Numbered from the stretch's first letter, positions 46,589 to 55,548 are shown. The stretch: 64,000 nucleotides of DNA from Kamptonema formosum PCC 6407 (GCF_000332155.1 NZ_KB235898.1:470409-534408); one strand, 5' to 3'. Notes: generated by a model not told the origin, from the sequence alone. Made by a program: numbers and translations.

Positions 46589-46879
46589 TTACATCATCGT
46601 CAGCAATCCTTGTTGACCCAATAGCATCTCCCGCAGGAGACTAACAATACCTACCCAAATAATCGGCGTGATGTCCACCCCCCCAATTGGAGGCACGATC
46701 TTCCTCATCGGGATTAACAAGGGCTCTGTCGGCCAAGCAATTAAGCTAAAGGGTAGTCTATTCAAGTTCACCTGCGGATACCAAGTCAGGACAATGCGGA
46801 AAATAAAGAGCAAGGTCATTACCACCAGCACAAAGCCCAGTATCCAACTCGCAATCGTAATAGAACTCATGTCAGCCAT
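46589..46879 (-). CDS. YggT family membrane protein
   Basis: A 96-residue protein with two hydrophobic segments (about 10-33 and 70-90) around the YGGT signature region: RIVLTWYPQVNLNRLPFSLI, WPTEPLLIPMRKIVPPIGG, VDITPII. Related plastid proteins (YCF19/CCB3) act in haem attachment to cytochrome b6 or in thylakoid/division processes, so a membrane-organisation role is possible. It is convergent with accC. Confidence 0.9.
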   Translation of the reverse strand: MADMSSITIASWILGFVLVVMTLLFIFRIVLTWYPQVNLNRLPFSLIAWPTEPLLIPMRKIVPPIGGVDITPIIWVGIVSLLREMLLGQQGLLTMM

Positions 46880-47076
46880 TAATATCTTAAGTATTGTAAA
46901 GTAACTTTCTCATAATTTTAACCCTTTTGCCGACTAATTCCGAGCCAGAATGGGGCGCGATGAAGAAAGTCGGCTTCGCGATCGCAGCAACCCACACAAA
47001 TAGCTGCTTCTCAAGAAGACCAGGGATGTATAAAATTAATAAAAATCAAATTCTTGTAATAGAGGGCTTTGGATCT

Positions 47077-47196
47077 ATGACTCCTTCACTAGCTAACTTT
47101 TTCTACAGTCTGCTTTGGGGTGCTGGGCTTGTATTAATTCCCGCAACAGTCGCACTGATCTTTATCAGCCAGAAAGATAAGATCAAACGCACCTAA
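47077..47196 (+). CDS. psbX: Photosystem II protein X
   Basis: A 39-residue protein, MTPSLANFFYSLLWGAGLVL followed by IPATVALIFISQKDKIKRT, with a single transmembrane helix; the sequence matches cyanobacterial PsbX. PsbX sits at the periphery of PSII near cytochrome b559 and the QB site. The open frame extends upstream to 46927, but only the ATG at 47077 gives the family length. It lies upstream of ycf66, a common cyanobacterial arrangement. Confidence 0.95.
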   Translation: MTPSLANFFYSLLWGAGLVLIPATVALIFISQKDKIKRT

Positions 47197-47319
47197 TCAG
47201 GTTAAGAATGGGTTAACTGTTAACTGTTAACGGTTAACTGTTACCGGTTGACAGAAAAACAGCGAACGGTCAATGGTCAACAGTTAATGCTCTTCCTTTT
47301 TCCTGGTACTTATAAGCTA

Positions 47320-47427
47320 GGACTTACACTCATAGACCTCGATCGCCTACTTTTTTACCAAATCTGCGATGCTCTACCGAAGTATTTTCGTAAAAAACCC
47401 GGTTTCTGGGCCCATGAGTGTAAGTCC
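47320..47427. repeat. Inverted-repeat element of the GGACTTACACTCAT family
   Basis: Ends GGACTTACACTCAT (47320-47333) and ATGAGTGTAAGTCC (47414-47427) are perfect 14-bp inverts. The interior carries GAAGTATTTTCGTAAAAAAC and CCCGGTTTCTGGGCCC. Related sequences lie at 49818-49945 and 57609-57699. Confidence 0.78.
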
Positions 47428-47498
47428 GATCGGCTTAATCTCAGTAGAGATTTTATGTCTAAATCGTTAACATTAGGACTGACATAGGAGAAAGGCTA

Positions 47499-48287
47499 AT
47501 GGTTAATTTTGGATTGAACTGGAGCAGTCTGCTGGGAATCGTCCTAGCAGTGGCCGGCGCAGGCCTGTACTTTCTGCGATCTTGGAAACCCAAACTAGCG
47601 CGAGATCACGATATTTTCTTTGCCGCTGTAGGCTTGCTGTGCGGCGGTATCCTGCTATTTCAAGGATGGCGACTAGACCCCATTCTGGCTTTCGGTCAGT
47701 TCCTTCTTTCTGGTACCGCCATCTTCTTTGCAGTAGAAAGCGTTAATTTGCGCGGCGCTGCAACGGCTGGCGCAAAAAGCCGCAACCAGATAGTAGATGA
47801 AGAGCGACCGGTCAGCAATGCCTACGCTTATGATAGTTATGACGCTGAGCTAGAACGACTTGAACCAGAAGAAGATTATCCTCCCCGTCCCCGAATTAGA
47901 GCAAGTCAAGATCCACGTTCCACGCGGGACAGCTATGATGAAGAACCGCGCCGCCGCCCATCAAGTCGTAGCAGTACACCCAGACCAGACTTAGGAGAAA
48001 AATCCCGCAAGCGGCCCGTGCGTCCCGGAACCTCCCCAACAGAGAAACCCGACGACTGGGAAGGAAGCGATCGCGAAGACAAGCCTACTCGCACGCGCAA
48101 TAGCCGTCCCTCTGGGTCAGAGAGCCGTAACCCCGAAACTACAAGACCAAAAAGAAGCCGTCCTCCTGAAGAATCGAGGTCTCGCCGGAGTAGAGGTAGC
48201 GAAGACCCAACACCAGCAGACTATGTTGAGTATCGACCAGTAGATTACCCCGACGATAACACAGGCAATTCGACCAATTTTGAATAA
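47499..48287 (+). CDS. ycf66: Ycf66 family protein
   Basis: A 262-residue protein. The N-terminal 90 residues contain three hydrophobic segments of the Ycf66_N family (MVNFGLNWSSLLGIVLAVAG, AAVGLLCGGILLFQGWRLDP, FFAVESVNLRGA). The rest is a disordered, highly charged Arg/Asp/Pro-rich tail (EEPRRRPSSRSS and similar). Membrane protein of unknown function, conserved in cyanobacteria and some plastids, next to psbX. Confidence 0.9.
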   Translation: MVNFGLNWSSLLGIVLAVAGAGLYFLRSWKPKLARDHDIFFAAVGLLCGGILLFQGWRLDPILAFGQFLLSGTAIFFAVESVNLRGAATAGAKSRNQIVDEERPVSNAYAYDSYDAELERLEPEEDYPPRPRIRASQDPRSTRDSYDEEPRRRPSSRSSTPRPDLGEKSRKRPVRPGTSPTEKPDDWEGSDREDKPTRTRNSRPSGSESRNPETTRPKRSRPPEESRSRRSRGSEDPTPADYVEYRPVDYPDDNTGNSTNFE

Positions 48288-48364
48288 TCAGCAAAGGAGA
48301 AACTGGTAATTGAGAATTGGGAATTGGTAATTTGTCAAGGGGGAAAAAGAATCAATTTATTAGG

Positions 48365-48404
48365 AGTGAGGGGGAGAAAGATAAAAATTTCCCCCTCACC
48401 TTTT
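48365..48404 (+). terminator. Rho-independent terminator after ycf66
   Basis: GTGAGGGGGA pairs with TCCCCCTCAC around an A-rich loop and is followed by TTTT. It lies about 80 bases after the ycf66 stop. Confidence 0.8.
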
Positions 48405-48471
48405 AGATTAAGGGCAGAGGTTTCTTCCGTATTCGGATAAAAACGGGAAGGCTTCCCTCTTAACCAGTACT

Positions 48472-48553
48472 TACGCAAAAAACCCGTAACGCCGCCATCT
48501 TGGCGGTCAAGTCACCGCCAAGATGGCGGCGTTACGTAAGTAATGCGTAAGTC
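48472..48553. repeat. Nested inverted repeat with a perfect 22-bp stem
   Basis: Inner arms GTAACGCCGCCATCTTGGCG (T) at 48486-48507 and 48514-48535 are perfect complements around a six-base loop. Outer words ACTTACGCA (48472-48480) and TGCGTAAGT (48545-48553) are also inverted. The inner motif belongs to the TAACGCCGCC family seen near 9246, 28269 and 60546. Confidence 0.85.
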
Positions 48554-48636
48554 TTATTAACTAAAATACAAAAACTGGGAACAAGAAATAAACAAAAAAC
48601 AACAATTATCAATGAAAGATTAATATACAACTGACT

Positions 48637-49761
48637 ATGCGATTACTTGAAATTGGCGATCCTGCTCCTTGGTTCTCTCTTCCTTCTACAGTCAACCCCT
48701 TGTTTCATTTCTCTACTGTTGGAGGTCGGCGGATCGTGCTGTTTTTCTGTGGCAGCACTGCCTTTGAGCCAATCCAAATTATGCTTAAATCCTTCCAAAA
48801 TCTCCGAGCAGAATTTGAGCAATTACAAGTCCTATTTTTTGCTGTCAGCATCGATCCTGCTGATAAAGATCGAAATTTCCCTGCGGAAATCGCCCCTTCA
48901 TTCATATTTTTCTGGGACTTCGATAAAACCGTAAGTAATAAGTACGGTGTTTGTCAAACAGTTGAGCAAGGAGAAACTATAGGTCTTCAATATGCTCCCT
49001 GTACCTTCGTTCTTAACGAAAATCTTCAGGTATTAAACATTTTTCCTATGGGAGATCCCGCTCAACACGCCGAGCAAGTCTTGCGTTTTTTCAAAGCTTT
49101 GCCCCCTGTTGAACAAGCCCGCCCCGCAAGCAGACACGCCCCAGTCCTAGTTATTCCTAATGTTTTGGACAAAGCTTTTTGCCGTAGTTTGATTGAGTTT
49201 TATCAAGCCGAAGGCGGTAGTCCTTCTGGTTTTATGAGGCAAATAGAGGGGAAAACAGTAGGTTTGTTAGACGATAGCTTCAAGAAGCGACAAGACGTAT
49301 TTATTCAGGAGCCTAAATTACAACAAAAGTTGAGTGATTTGATCGTTCGTCGTGTCTGCCCGGAGGTAGAAAAGGCATTTCAGTTTAAAATAACTAGGTT
49401 TGAACGCTATCTTGTGGGTTGTTACGATGCCGATAGTGGCGGCTACTTCCGGTCCCACCGCGATAACACCAGTAAAGCTACACTGCACCGACGCTTTGCG
49501 ATGACTCTTAACCTAAATGTAGGAGAATATATGGGTGGATATCTACGGTTTCCAGAGTACGGGCCTAACGGCTATCGAGGGGAGATTGGAACTGCGATCG
49601 TCTTTTCTTGCTCGGTGTTGCACGAGGCGACACCAGTAACTAGGGGTCAACGTTTTGCTCTTTTGTCCTTTTTCTATAATGACGAGGATGCTAAAGTGCG
49701 CGAAGCCAATTTTAAGTATCTTGCTAACGAACCAGCGTTGAGAATTCGGGAACCAGTTTGA
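48637..49761 (+). CDS. Peroxiredoxin-like domain fused to prolyl-4-hydroxylase-type 2OG-Fe(II) oxygenase
   Basis: A 374-residue fusion. Residues about 3-155 have a thioredoxin-like AhpC/TSA fold (LEIGDPAPWFSLPS, LFFAVSIDPADKDRN, CTFVLNENLQVL), but the usual TxxC peroxidatic motif is missing (FFCGSTAFEP). Residues about 165-350 form a P4Hc dioxygenase domain: VLVIPNVLDKAFCRSLIEFY, Fe ligands H274 and D276 in FRSHRDNTS and H329 in VLHEATPV, and the 2OG-binding Arg in RGQRFALLSFFY. The oxygenase likely hydroxylates a protein or small-molecule substrate. The domain pairing is directly visible; function is open. Confidence 0.85.
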   Translation: MRLLEIGDPAPWFSLPSTVNPLFHFSTVGGRRIVLFFCGSTAFEPIQIMLKSFQNLRAEFEQLQVLFFAVSIDPADKDRNFPAEIAPSFIFFWDFDKTVSNKYGVCQTVEQGETIGLQYAPCTFVLNENLQVLNIFPMGDPAQHAEQVLRFFKALPPVEQARPASRHAPVLVIPNVLDKAFCRSLIEFYQAEGGSPSGFMRQIEGKTVGLLDDSFKKRQDVFIQEPKLQQKLSDLIVRRVCPEVEKAFQFKITRFERYLVGCYDADSGGYFRSHRDNTSKATLHRRFAMTLNLNVGEYMGGYLRFPEYGPNGYRGEIGTAIVFSCSVLHEATPVTRGQRFALLSFFYNDEDAKVREANFKYLANEPALRIREPV

Positions 49762-49817
49762 GAATGGTCTATAAATAAAGAAGCGAGTCTTTGATTGTGA
49801 GTGTTGCAACCCGATCG

Positions 49818-49945
49818 GGACTTAGGCACTTTGACTACAGAAACCGGGTTTTTTACTGAATCTGCGGGCGGTAACGAAGTATATTCGGAAAAAACTGTTT
49901 GGACTTCGGTGGAAGTGCGGTTTCTGGGCCCATGAGTGTAAGTCC
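49818..49945. repeat. Dispersed repeat related to 47320-47427
   Basis: Shares the right end GGGCCCATGAGTGTAAGTCC and the AGAAACCGGGTTTTTTAC word. No gene is present between 49762 and 50148; the rest of that gap is unremarkable. Confidence 0.72.
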
Positions 49946-50148
49946 TACTGATATTAAATCGGGACTTAAACCCAGCGATTAATCTGGCCGGAGCCCCATT
50001 AGAGAAAGTAAGGCTAGTTCAGCCTGAAGTTATTCCTGTGGACTGGAAGGGGCCGACTTCCCAGGATGAAGCAGGAAGTGAACATCAGCTTACGATCGGT
50101 AGGTTTGAGTAAGTTTCATAGAATGGCATTGAGCGGATAAAAAATAAG

Positions 50149-51615
50149 ATGAATTTCAAAATTTTGGGCTTGGCATTATCGGGAATCTTAACAGTTGGAT
50201 CGGCACTGGGAGCAAGTGTGGCTGCCACGCCATCACTTCAGGGGGTGCAGGGCTTAACGCAAGTTAAGCTGAGGCATTTAGAGGGTGCGATCGCTCAACA
50301 AGATGTTGACGAAACCACAAATATCCGCGTCTACGAACGAGCTAGTCCCGCTGTCGTTACCATCGATACGGACAAAGCTAACGGTAGCGGTACGATCGTT
50401 ACTCCAGATGGGATGGTGTTGACTAACGCTCACGTTGTCTCCGAAGGCGGAACTGTGACGGTAATTCTGGCAGACGGTAGCAAAGTTACAGCCGATGTGA
50501 TTGGCTTTGGGGAAGACGGTTTAGACCTAGCTGTGGTGAAAATACGCGATCGCACTAATTTACCGACAATTCCTCTGGCGGCTGCTGGTTCGATAAAAGT
50601 TGGTCAGCGGGCCTATGCGATCGGCAATCCCTTTGGTCAATTTCAGGGTACTTTTACTGTCGGGATCGTCAGCCGCATGGACAAAGATCGAGGCTTGATT
50701 CAAACCGATGCTGCCATCAATCCAGGTAATTCTGGGGGGCCTTTACTAAATAGCGCTGGAGAATTAATTGGAGTCAACACTTCGATTTTTACTCGCGGTC
50801 AAGGTGGAGGTAATATTGGCATTGGTTTTGCCATCTCTGTAGACAAAGTGCCGCCATTCCTAACAGCGGTGCGAGAAGGTCGAGCTTCCCGCGTCTCCCA
50901 GAGGCGAGGTTCGATTTTTGGCAGCCAACAACCTCAAAAATTGATGCTAAACGGGCCAATGGTCAATGGCAAGCTTACAGACAAGTCCAGCATCTTGCCA
51001 GTGGACAATAGCTTTTTTGACCTCTACTCCTTTGAGGGTAAAGCTGGCCAGGAAGTGACGATTGATATGAAGAGCGAAGATATTGACCCTTATTTGATTT
51101 TGTTGGGGCCTCTTCAGCGCGAAATCGCTCAAGATGATGATGGTGGGGGTAATAAAGATGCTCGCATTGTGGTGACGTTACCCGCAGATGGTACTTACAC
51201 TATACTGGCAAATTCTTATGAAGCACGGCAATCGGGGTCTTATACTTTACAACTTAAGGGTAGTGCGCCGACTCGGGTTGCTCCGCCAGAGTCAAGAAGT
51301 ATAATTTTGCAGGAAGATGGGGTTTTAGCTGAAGGTGCTCCTGTACTTGAGTCTGACGGGAGTCTTTACCGCGAGTATACTTTTGAAGGCCGTGCCGGAC
51401 AGTCTGTCAGGATTACGCTCGAAAGTTCTGAGTTTGATCCGTATTTGGCATTGTTTGGCCCGAATAGCAGGTTAGTTGCGGAAAATGACGACATTACTGA
51501 GTCAAGTCAAGATGCTGCGATCGCTGTGACTTTACCTGTTGCGGGTACTTATCGAGTGATTGTTAATGCTTATGATTCTACAGGTCGAGGCCGCTACACT
51601 CTGACAGTCCGTTAA
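50149..51615 (+). CDS. Exported Deg/S1C-type serine protease with two PPC domains
   Basis: A 488-residue protein with a signal peptide (about residues 1-26, ending SVAATP). The trypsin-like domain (about 55-245) has the triad His95 (LTNAHVV), Asp126 (GLDLAVVKI) and Ser195 (NPGNSGGPLL), as in DegP/HtrA. In place of PDZ domains it carries two pre-peptidase C-terminal (PPC) beta-sandwich domains at about 265-375 and 385-488 (DLYSFEGKAGQEVTIDMKS, ITLESSEFDPYLALFGP). It probably acts in the periplasm or outside the cell on misfolded or surface proteins. Confidence 0.9.
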   Translation: MNFKILGLALSGILTVGSALGASVAATPSLQGVQGLTQVKLRHLEGAIAQQDVDETTNIRVYERASPAVVTIDTDKANGSGTIVTPDGMVLTNAHVVSEGGTVTVILADGSKVTADVIGFGEDGLDLAVVKIRDRTNLPTIPLAAAGSIKVGQRAYAIGNPFGQFQGTFTVGIVSRMDKDRGLIQTDAAINPGNSGGPLLNSAGELIGVNTSIFTRGQGGGNIGIGFAISVDKVPPFLTAVREGRASRVSQRRGSIFGSQQPQKLMLNGPMVNGKLTDKSSILPVDNSFFDLYSFEGKAGQEVTIDMKSEDIDPYLILLGPLQREIAQDDDGGGNKDARIVVTLPADGTYTILANSYEARQSGSYTLQLKGSAPTRVAPPESRSIILQEDGVLAEGAPVLESDGSLYREYTFEGRAGQSVRITLESSEFDPYLALFGPNSRLVAENDDITESSQDAAIAVTLPVAGTYRVIVNAYDSTGRGRYTLTVR

Positions 51616-51664
51616 AAACAGAGAAAGGAAAGGTCTTTTTCTTTATTCCAAATTGAGGTAATTC

Positions 51665-52339
51665 ATGCGTCAAGTTAGATTTTGGGCGATCGCGCCAGTT
51701 AGCCTACTAGCTGCTTTTTCTGGCAACCCAGTCATTGCTGCGCCAGTGTCCCAGTCTAGTCAGGTTGTTGGCAACACTAGCTCTTCCTTCGTTTCAGCAG
51801 AATTTCCTCAGAGGAAGTCTGTTCTTTTGTCTGCGGCTAATTCTGTTTTAGCTCAGGAGAGTCCTGAACCGTCGCCTTCTCCATCAGTATCGCCATCTCC
51901 TAGACCTTTACCACCTTCTCCTAGACCTTTGCCACCCTCGCCGAGCCCTTCCGAATCGCCATCTAGTGTGATCTTGGAAAAAGACGGGGAACTGAGCCCT
52001 ACTAACTCGTCTGTACTGGAAATTGATGGAAGTCTGTTCGACCAATATAGCTTTGACGGTCGTCAGGGTCAAAATGTGACTATTACTTTAGAAAGTCCTG
52101 ATTTTGATACCTATTTAGCACTGTTTGATTCCACTGGCAAATTGATTGAAGAAGCTGACGATATGGGAGATAGTTGCAACTATCAAGATGAGACGACCAA
52201 GAAAGATTTTATTAGCAAGGGGTTGTGCAATTCTAGGCTAAGTATTACTTTACCCGCCACTGGCAACTATAAAGTAATTGTCAATGGTCGAGATAAAACC
52301 GATCGTGGTAAGTACACCTTGACTATCCGTAACAATTAA
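51665..52339 (+). CDS. Exported PPC-domain protein with proline-rich linker
   Basis: A 224-residue protein: signal peptide (about 1-26), a Ser/Pro-rich linker (PSPRPLPPSPRPLPPSPSPS, about 75-100) and one PPC domain (about 105-224, FDQYSFDGRQGQNVTITLES, FDTYLALFDSTGKL) similar to those of the upstream protease. The 49-base gap and shared domain suggest an operon and a related extracytoplasmic role. Two Cys in the domain (SCNYQ and LCNSR) could form a disulfide. Confidence 0.85.
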   Translation: MRQVRFWAIAPVSLLAAFSGNPVIAAPVSQSSQVVGNTSSSFVSAEFPQRKSVLLSAANSVLAQESPEPSPSPSVSPSPRPLPPSPRPLPPSPSPSESPSSVILEKDGELSPTNSSVLEIDGSLFDQYSFDGRQGQNVTITLESPDFDTYLALFDSTGKLIEEADDMGDSCNYQDETTKKDFISKGLCNSRLSITLPATGNYKVIVNGRDKTDRGKYTLTIRNN

Positions 52340-52346
52340 AAAAGGC

Positions 52347-52381
52347 AGGGGAAAGTAAAATTCAAATATTGCTTTCCCCTT
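52347..52381 (+). terminator. Terminator-like hairpin after the PPC gene
   Basis: AGGGGAAAG pairs with CTTTCCCCT around an AT-rich loop eight bases downstream of the stop. It has only a short T-run after the stem. Confidence 0.7.
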
Positions 52382-52618
52382 GATGATAGCTTCCGATCCC
52401 AATTCTCCAAAGTTATACAACAGTATAGGCAGAAGGCAGGATGGAAGAGGCAAGAGGTCGATCTTCTGAAGTTAACTCAACAATGCAGATTGTCTCAATA
52501 ATTTGGACAATTGGGATCGGAAGCTAAAAACATTAGGTTGGGTAAGACGAAGTGAAACCGACCACCTTGGGAATTAAAAATTCTTCATTAATTCGGATGC
52601 CAAAGGCATCGATATAAA

Positions 52619-52807
52619 TTACATCCCCAACCAGGTAAAGAAATCCTGGCGGGTGAAGAATTCTAGCAATAACAGCGCTACAAATCCGATCATAGCAAAA
52701 CGTCCATTAATTTGTTCAGCATAGGGAGTCCAACCAAAGGCAGGTTCGGGTTTATTTGAGGTTTCAGGAGTTGATTTTGGTGGGGAAGTTGGGGTTTCAG
52801 ATGTCAT
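52619..52807 (-). CDS. hli: High-light-inducible protein (one-helix chlorophyll-binding)
   Basis: A 62-residue protein with a Pro/Thr/Ser-rich N-terminus and the Hlip/ScpX signature [20 protein letters not shown], including chlorophyll ligands E31, N34 and the pairing R36. Such proteins bind chlorophyll and carotenoid, associate with PSII assembly and ferrochelatase, and are induced by high light. It is followed on the same strand by no related gene; sdhB lies upstream in the same orientation. Confidence 0.93.
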   Translation of the reverse strand: MTSETPTSPPKSTPETSNKPEPAFGWTPYAEQINGRFAMIGFVALLLLEFFTRQDFFTWLGM

Positions 52808-52866
52808 TTTTGTTTAAAATTTTAGGTGAGGAATTGACTGCTACAACTGCGATGATTGCCAATAGA

Positions 52867-53874
52867 TTAGTCTTCTAAGTTTTGCACAGATTCGATCAGC
52901 GATCGCACTGTTTCTCTACCTTCTGATGGTTCAAACGATAGAGGAAATTTACCTCTAGCAATCATGCGTAAACCCAAGGGGCCAAGACTAAGCAAACCTT
53001 TGATATCGCGGAAGTAGTTACCTACTACTTGTACACCAAATTTACGCTCATCAATCCAACCGCCTTGCTTGACTAAATCAATTAAGACTTTGCGGTGGCG
53101 GATGGAACGGCTGGCTTGTGCGTCTTTGCGATCGAGGATGTCTTGTTTAATTTTACCAATTTGATCCATTGGTGCAACATCCATTGGGCAAACAGAATTA
53201 CAGTAGTAACAGCGGGTACAACCCCACACCCCAACTGTGCCTTGATTGTATTTTTCTAGTCTGTTTTCTGTATCGCTGTCGCGGTTATCTGCTACCATGC
53301 GGTAGGCTTTGGCGAGGGCGTGAGGGCCGACAAATTCGGGATTAACTTCGCGGGCATTACATTCAGAATAACAGGCTCCGCAGAGTATACAATTACCTGT
53401 TTGATTGAGTTTTTCTCGTTCTTCAGGTGTTTGGAGAAATTCACGTTCGGGAATTTTTCTAGCTTCGGTACTGACGTAGGGTTCGACGGCTTCTAGGTTA
53501 TTCCAAAAGCTGGTCATATCTACGACTAAATCTTTAATCACTGGCATATTACCCATTGGGGCAATTGTGATTTCGGGGATTGAGTCGGTGGGGGTTTGGG
53601 CTGAGTTTGCCTTGGCAATTTCTTGGAGTCTTTTGACTTCGCTACCGATGTTTTCTTTGCAGGCTAATGCGGATCGACCGTTAATTCGCATGGAACAACT
53701 ACCGCAAATTGTGTTGCGGCAATTTTTACGGAAGGCTAGGGTTCCGTCTTGTTCCCATTTGATGCGGTTGAGGCAGTCGAGGACGGTGTTTCCTGGTTCT
53801 GCGTCGATGGTGTAGGTCTGAAATTCGGGGGCGGAGTTTTGGGTTTGGCGAGTTATTTTAAAGCGGATTTGCAT
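52867..53874 (-). CDS. sdhB: Succinate dehydrogenase/fumarate reductase iron-sulfur subunit
   Basis: A 335-residue iron-sulfur protein. The 2Fe-2S site is in CRNTICGSCSMRING...C, and the 4Fe-4S/3Fe-4S sites in CILCGACYSEC and CTRCYYCNSVCP. It carries electrons from the flavoprotein (SdhA, not in the window) to the quinone pool at the thylakoid or plasma membrane. In cyanobacteria SdhB genes are typically unlinked. The C-terminal extension ends SLIESVQNLED. Confidence 0.95.
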   Translation of the reverse strand: MQIRFKITRQTQNSAPEFQTYTIDAEPGNTVLDCLNRIKWEQDGTLAFRKNCRNTICGSCSMRINGRSALACKENIGSEVKRLQEIAKANSAQTPTDSIPEITIAPMGNMPVIKDLVVDMTSFWNNLEAVEPYVSTEARKIPEREFLQTPEEREKLNQTGNCILCGACYSECNAREVNPEFVGPHALAKAYRMVADNRDSDTENRLEKYNQGTVGVWGCTRCYYCNSVCPMDVAPMDQIGKIKQDILDRKDAQASRSIRHRKVLIDLVKQGGWIDERKFGVQVVGNYFRDIKGLLSLGPLGLRMIARGKFPLSFEPSEGRETVRSLIESVQNLED

Positions 53875-53892
53875 AGTTGAATTTGGGGGAGT

Positions 53893-53998
53893 TATAGCAG
53901 AAGGCAGGAGGCAGGAGGCTCTTATGTAGGAGGAAAATGCAATACTAGAAATGGTTTGGGCGATCGGAAATGTCCTAACCGTTGTGGCGGTTGCTATA
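53893..53998 (-). repeat. Composite repeat element, copy 6
   Basis: On the minus strand TATAGCAACCGCCACAACGG, TTAGGACATT and then CTCCTGCCTCCTGCCTTCTG ending GCTATA. It begins and ends with TATAGCA-type words in inverted orientation. It sits 19 bases upstream of sdhB. Confidence 0.78.
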
Positions 53999-54140
53999 TA
54001 TCTATTTTAGGGCTTAATCTTTAGTAATAAGCAATAAGTCCGGGCGAATAAATTCGCGGCTACACAAATAAAATGAAGCCTTGGCGAATATAATTCGCGG
54101 CTACACAAACGAAGTGCGCCTTCGCGGACTGTAGAATTTT

Positions 54141-54252
54141 AACCCGCGTAGGTGGGTTTGGTTTGTGTAGATGCGGTTTTAACCGCCAATTTTCAGTAGA
54201 ATTTTAACCCGCGTAGGCGGGTTTGGTTTGTGTAGATGCGGTTTCAACCGCC
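54141..54252. repeat. Dispersed double-hairpin repeat, copies 2 and 3
   Basis: Two tandem copies (54141-54187, 54206-54252), each AACCCGCGTAGGYGGGTTTG, a GTTTGTGTAG spacer and GCGGTTTYAACCGC. Preceding sequence at 54040-54125 has related AATTCGCGGCTACACAAA words. They fill the gap between sdhB and radC. Confidence 0.85.
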
Positions 54253-54304
54253 GAGTTTAAAGTAATATGGTTTCATTGTCTAAGTTGCGATCGCAGGTGC
54301 ATAA

Positions 54305-55036
54305 ATGACATACAGCCTGAGAATTGCTGATTTACCAACGAATGAACGGCCCCGCGAACGATTAATGGCAATTGGGGCTAAAAGTCTCTCAACGGCGGAG
54401 TTAATCGCGATTCTCTTGGGTACGGGTCAGGGGCCTGGCAAGCTTTCGGCGGTGGGTCTGGGACAATTTATTTTAAATCAATTAAGCCTACATCAGCGCG
54501 ATCCGCTGTCTATATTGCGAAATATTAGCGTTCAGGAGTTGACGCAAATTCACGGGATTGGGCCGGCGAAGGCGACAACGATTTTGGCGGCGGTTGAGTT
54601 GGGAAAGCGGGTTTTTCAGTCGCGATCGCCTGATTTGGCGATGATTGATAGTCCCCAGGCGGCCGCAGACGCGCTAAGTCAGGATTTGATGTGGAAGCAG
54701 CAGGAACATTTCGCGGTGTTGTTGCTGGATGTGAAAAATCGGTTGTTAGGGACGCAGGTGCTCACGATTGGGACGGCGACGGAGACTTTGGCCCATCCAC
54801 GAGATATTTTTCGGGAAGTGATTCGTCAGGGGGCCACGCGCGCGATCGTTTCTCACAATCACCCATCGGGGAATCTGGAACCGAGCCCAGAAGATATTGC
54901 TTTAACTAAGCAATTGTTAGCGGGGGCGCAGTTTTTGGCGATTCCGCTGTTGGATCATTTGATTTTGGGAAATGGGGATTTTCGGAGTTTGCGACAGACT
55001 ACGAGTTTGTGGGAGGAGTACCCGCAGGGGGATTGA
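54305..55036 (+). CDS. radC: RadC family DNA repair/JAB domain protein
   Basis: A 243-residue protein. The N-terminal helix-hairpin-helix region ([20 protein letters not shown]) precedes the C-terminal JAB/MPN+ domain with the metal motif [19 protein letters not shown]. RadC was named as a DNA repair factor, but its precise activity is unsettled. Length and motifs are normal. Confidence 0.92.
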   Translation: MTYSLRIADLPTNERPRERLMAIGAKSLSTAELIAILLGTGQGPGKLSAVGLGQFILNQLSLHQRDPLSILRNISVQELTQIHGIGPAKATTILAAVELGKRVFQSRSPDLAMIDSPQAAADALSQDLMWKQQEHFAVLLLDVKNRLLGTQVLTIGTATETLAHPRDIFREVIRQGATRAIVSHNHPSGNLEPSPEDIALTKQLLAGAQFLAIPLLDHLILGNGDFRSLRQTTSLWEEYPQGD

Positions 55037-55099
55037 GGGAGGAAAGGTTAATTTGGAGGTTGATTTATTTTGGTTGGTTGTGTTATATTTGTTATTCGC

Positions 55100-55171
<72 letters not shown>

Positions 55172-55201
55172 TTTATAGAACCCATTTGACATCTTTTAGA
55201 C

Positions 55202-55548
55202 CAATAGTCCGGACAGTTTTTAAGCAGCCAGAGTACCATAAGACAAGACTGAAGGGAGGTTAGGATGATTTAAAATCAAGTCCTTGTCTAAATCTAACTT
55301 GCTAATAAATGTATAAAGTAGATGCCGATTGAATTCCAGACGTTTATAAGAGGCCATCGAAAACACGAATGGATGGGCAGACAAGTGGCGATTATAGGCT
55401 TCATATTTGGCTAAGTTTAAGGCAACTAGTCAGTTTTTTTAAGCTTAACCTAAAGAGTGTCTTTTTTTCTGCCTTTGAGATTCAAATTTTACTTACTTTT
55501 TTGTGGACGGGCGATCGCGTCTCTACTCCAAAACTGTCCGGAGTATTG
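55202..55548. mobile_element. Remnant insertion sequence with 19-bp inverted ends
   Basis: The ends CAATAGTCCGGACAGTTTT (55202-55220) and its inverse (55530-55548) differ at one base. The interior (309 bases between the ends) retains the 3' end of a transposase gene on the minus strand and is otherwise deleted, so the element is non-autonomous. Confidence 0.8.
55220..55429 (-). pseudogene. C-terminal fragment of a transposase
   Basis: About 69 codons are open before the stop at 55220-55222: LAKYEAYNRHLSAHPFVFSM, then ASYKRLEFNRHLLYTFISKL and NHPNLPSVLSYGTLAA. The stop directly abuts the inverted repeat, as in IS elements. No start or catalytic part remains. I do not assign the IS family. Confidence 0.65.

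Noticed and set aside
47248-47487. 79-codon open frame between psbX and ycf66
   Set aside because: Its sequence is made of the inverted-repeat element 47320-47427; no family resemblance and no ribosome-binding site.
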